Shown here piece by piece: positions 63,101 to 64,000 of a stretch of DNA of 64,000 bases; the stretch's first letter is position 1; each line of letters opens with the position of its first letter. Made by a program: the position numbers and the translations under genes. This DNA is from Nostoc sp. FACHB-892 (GTDB lineage Bacteria > Cyanobacteriota > Cyanobacteriia > Cyanobacteriales > Nostocaceae). The stretch spans positions 62,001-126,000 of the forward strand of contig NZ_JACJTR010000004.1 of NCBI RefSeq assembly GCF_014698795.1, written 5' to 3'. The notes under the pieces are model-generated. The model was given only the letters and a program-made list of their open reading frames with translations, was not told the DNA's origin and did not search any database.

Positions 63101-63261
63101 GCTGCGGTGTACACACAAGTCGTATTACCCCCCTTAATCCCCCCTTTATAAGGGGGGAAATGATATTTCCGGTTCGGTTCCCTCCCCTTTATAAGGGGAG
63201 GGTTAGGGTGGGGTAAAACCTTGGTTAATCAGCTATTTCAGACTTGTGTGTACACCGTAGC
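63101..63261. mobile_element. 161-bp MITE-like element inserted in a repeat
   Basis: Ends GCTGCGGTGTACACACAAGT and ACTTGTGTGTACACCGTAGC enclose CCCCCCTTAATCCCCCC and GGGGTAAAACC words. Flanks CTCCTAAAAG and CTTTTAAAAG are related (8 of 10), a worn duplication. Outside them lies the repeat found without insert at 53961-54050. The rest of the gap 62804-63429 shows no gene. Confidence 0.75.
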
Positions 63262-63429
63262 CTTTTAAAAGAGAGATTTAGAGAGAGGTTTTCCAGATGC
63301 CATGAAAAGTCAGAAATGCATATAGGTTGAGTTGGAGGTACAAGAACCCCACCCCAACCACCTCGCCACTCTTAGAGAGGTGGCTATGACATTAAAAAAA
63401 ACTATAACGTAATAAGCAGATGTCTACAA

Positions 63430-64000
63430 TTACAATTCCAACTTCTCACCCCGAATCGAATAATCTAACAACTCCATCGGGTGAATAACTGAAATTTTCT
63501 TACCTTGCAACTGCAAATGCTTAGTAATTTGCAAAGTACACCCCGGATTAGCAGAAGCAATTAACTCAGCACCAGTATTCAACAAATTCTGCACTTTTTG
63601 CTGACCCAATTCTTCAGAAACTTCTGGTTGGAGCATATTATAAACCCCAGCACTACCACAACATAAAGCCGCGTCTACTGGTTCTCTCAATTTCACCCCT
63701 GGAATTTGCCGCAATATCTGACGCGGTTGCACACTAATCTTTTGTCCATGTAATAAATGACAAGCATCTTGATAAACTAAATTCAAAGGTTTATCAGTCA
63801 GTGGCGAAAGTTTTGCTGTAAACCCAACAGTTGCCAAAAACTCTTGAGCATCTTTAACTTTAGCGGCAAAATCCCTTGCCTTTTCCCGATATTCTGGGTC
63901 ATCTTCTAAAATGTGACCGTATTCTTTTAAAGTATGACCGCAACCAGCAGCATTGATAATTACAAAATCTACATCCGTCTTGGCAAAACTATCAATCATC
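63430..64000 (-). CDS. glcF: glycolate oxidase Fe-S subunit-like protein, N-terminus outside
   Basis: The last 190 residues of a GlcF-like protein; it continues beyond the right edge and its N-terminal ferredoxin domain is not in the window. The two CCG motifs of the heterodisulfide-reductase type are GCGHTLKEYGH with FVIINAAGC and the ALCCGSAGVYN stretch, plus DACHLLHGQ and ANPGCTLQI. GlcF passes electrons from glycolate dehydrogenase to the chain. Other two-domain CCG proteins (LutA-like) are possible. Confidence 0.8.
   Translation of the reverse strand, partial: MIDSFAKTDVDFVIINAAGCGHTLKEYGHILEDDPEYREKARDFAAKVKDAQEFLATVGFTAKLSPLTDKPLNLVYQDACHLLHGQKISVQPRQILRQIPGVKLREPVDAALCCGSAGVYNMLQPEVSEELGQQKVQNLLNTGAELIASANPGCTLQITKHLQLQGKKISVIHPMELLDYSIRGEKLEL

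Overview
The window looks like a piece of the chromosome of a filamentous, heterocyst-forming type cyanobacterium (Nostoc/Anabaena group). The grounds are the many GCGATCGC (HIP1) palindromes, heptameric repeats of the GTCATTG/GACAAAT and TAACTCC kind between genes, a chemotaxis-like hormogonium gene set (hmpA-E), the ndhA-I-G-E order of cyanobacterial NDH-1, and a CpeR-like phycoerythrin activator. Assignment to Nostoc is inference from sequence style, not from a database search.

Layout. 1-1,845: a partial antitoxin-like gene, a degenerate repeat field, a HEAT-repeat remnant and a frameshifted membrane GNAT gene. 1,845-9,457: a five-gene minus-strand chemotaxis-like operon (CheA-REC, MCP, CheW, CheY, PatA-type regulator). 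10,605-14,991: tRNA-Leu, alanine racemase, HNH protein and a DHH phosphoesterase. 15,297-17,400: three overlapping genes, namely a RusA-like resolvase, a REase/HEPN-like/antitoxin-repeat fusion and a PIN toxin. I consider this the best candidate for an undescribed system. 17,560-23,466: sixA, citrate synthase, four NDH-1 genes and NAD kinase. 23,846-28,773: an OlsB-like acyltransferase with a broken duplicate, an interrupted S74-type gene and a GGDEF/EAL sensor. 29,219-38,898: a membrane glycosyltransferase, DUF4079 protein, SDR/HxlR pair, cobU, and a three-gene polysaccharide set (two GT2 and a WcaF-like acetyltransferase). 39,351-45,659: an unknown protein, then an oxygenase/reductase/amidohydrolase/cupin/alpha-beta hydrolase neighbourhood that looks like an uncharacterised small-molecule pathway. 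45,812-47,395: an M4 protease with its emfourin-type inhibitor. 47,814-53,588: methyltransferase, EamA transporter, secreted protein and hybrid-input histidine kinase, most of it bracketed by a 100-bp inverted repeat. 54,641-55,253: a truncated S-type phycobilin lyase followed by cpeR. 56,168-62,803: a Uma2 nuclease and a two-gene ATPase set (AAA ATPase plus TPR-STAND-WD40), probably a conflict or signalling module. 63,430-64,000: the C-terminal part of a GlcF-like Fe-S protein.

The intergenic DNA is unusually informative. At least four short inverted-repeat element families can be separated by eye. One, with GCTACGGTGTACACACAAGT ends, has a perfect 9-bp target duplication in two copies, has entered a 21-bp minisatellite, and has a related unoccupied site about 9 kb away. 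Many genes here are broken (HEAT protein, GNAT, S74, SDR, lyase, acyltransferase copy), which fits a genome under heavy repeat-driven turnover.
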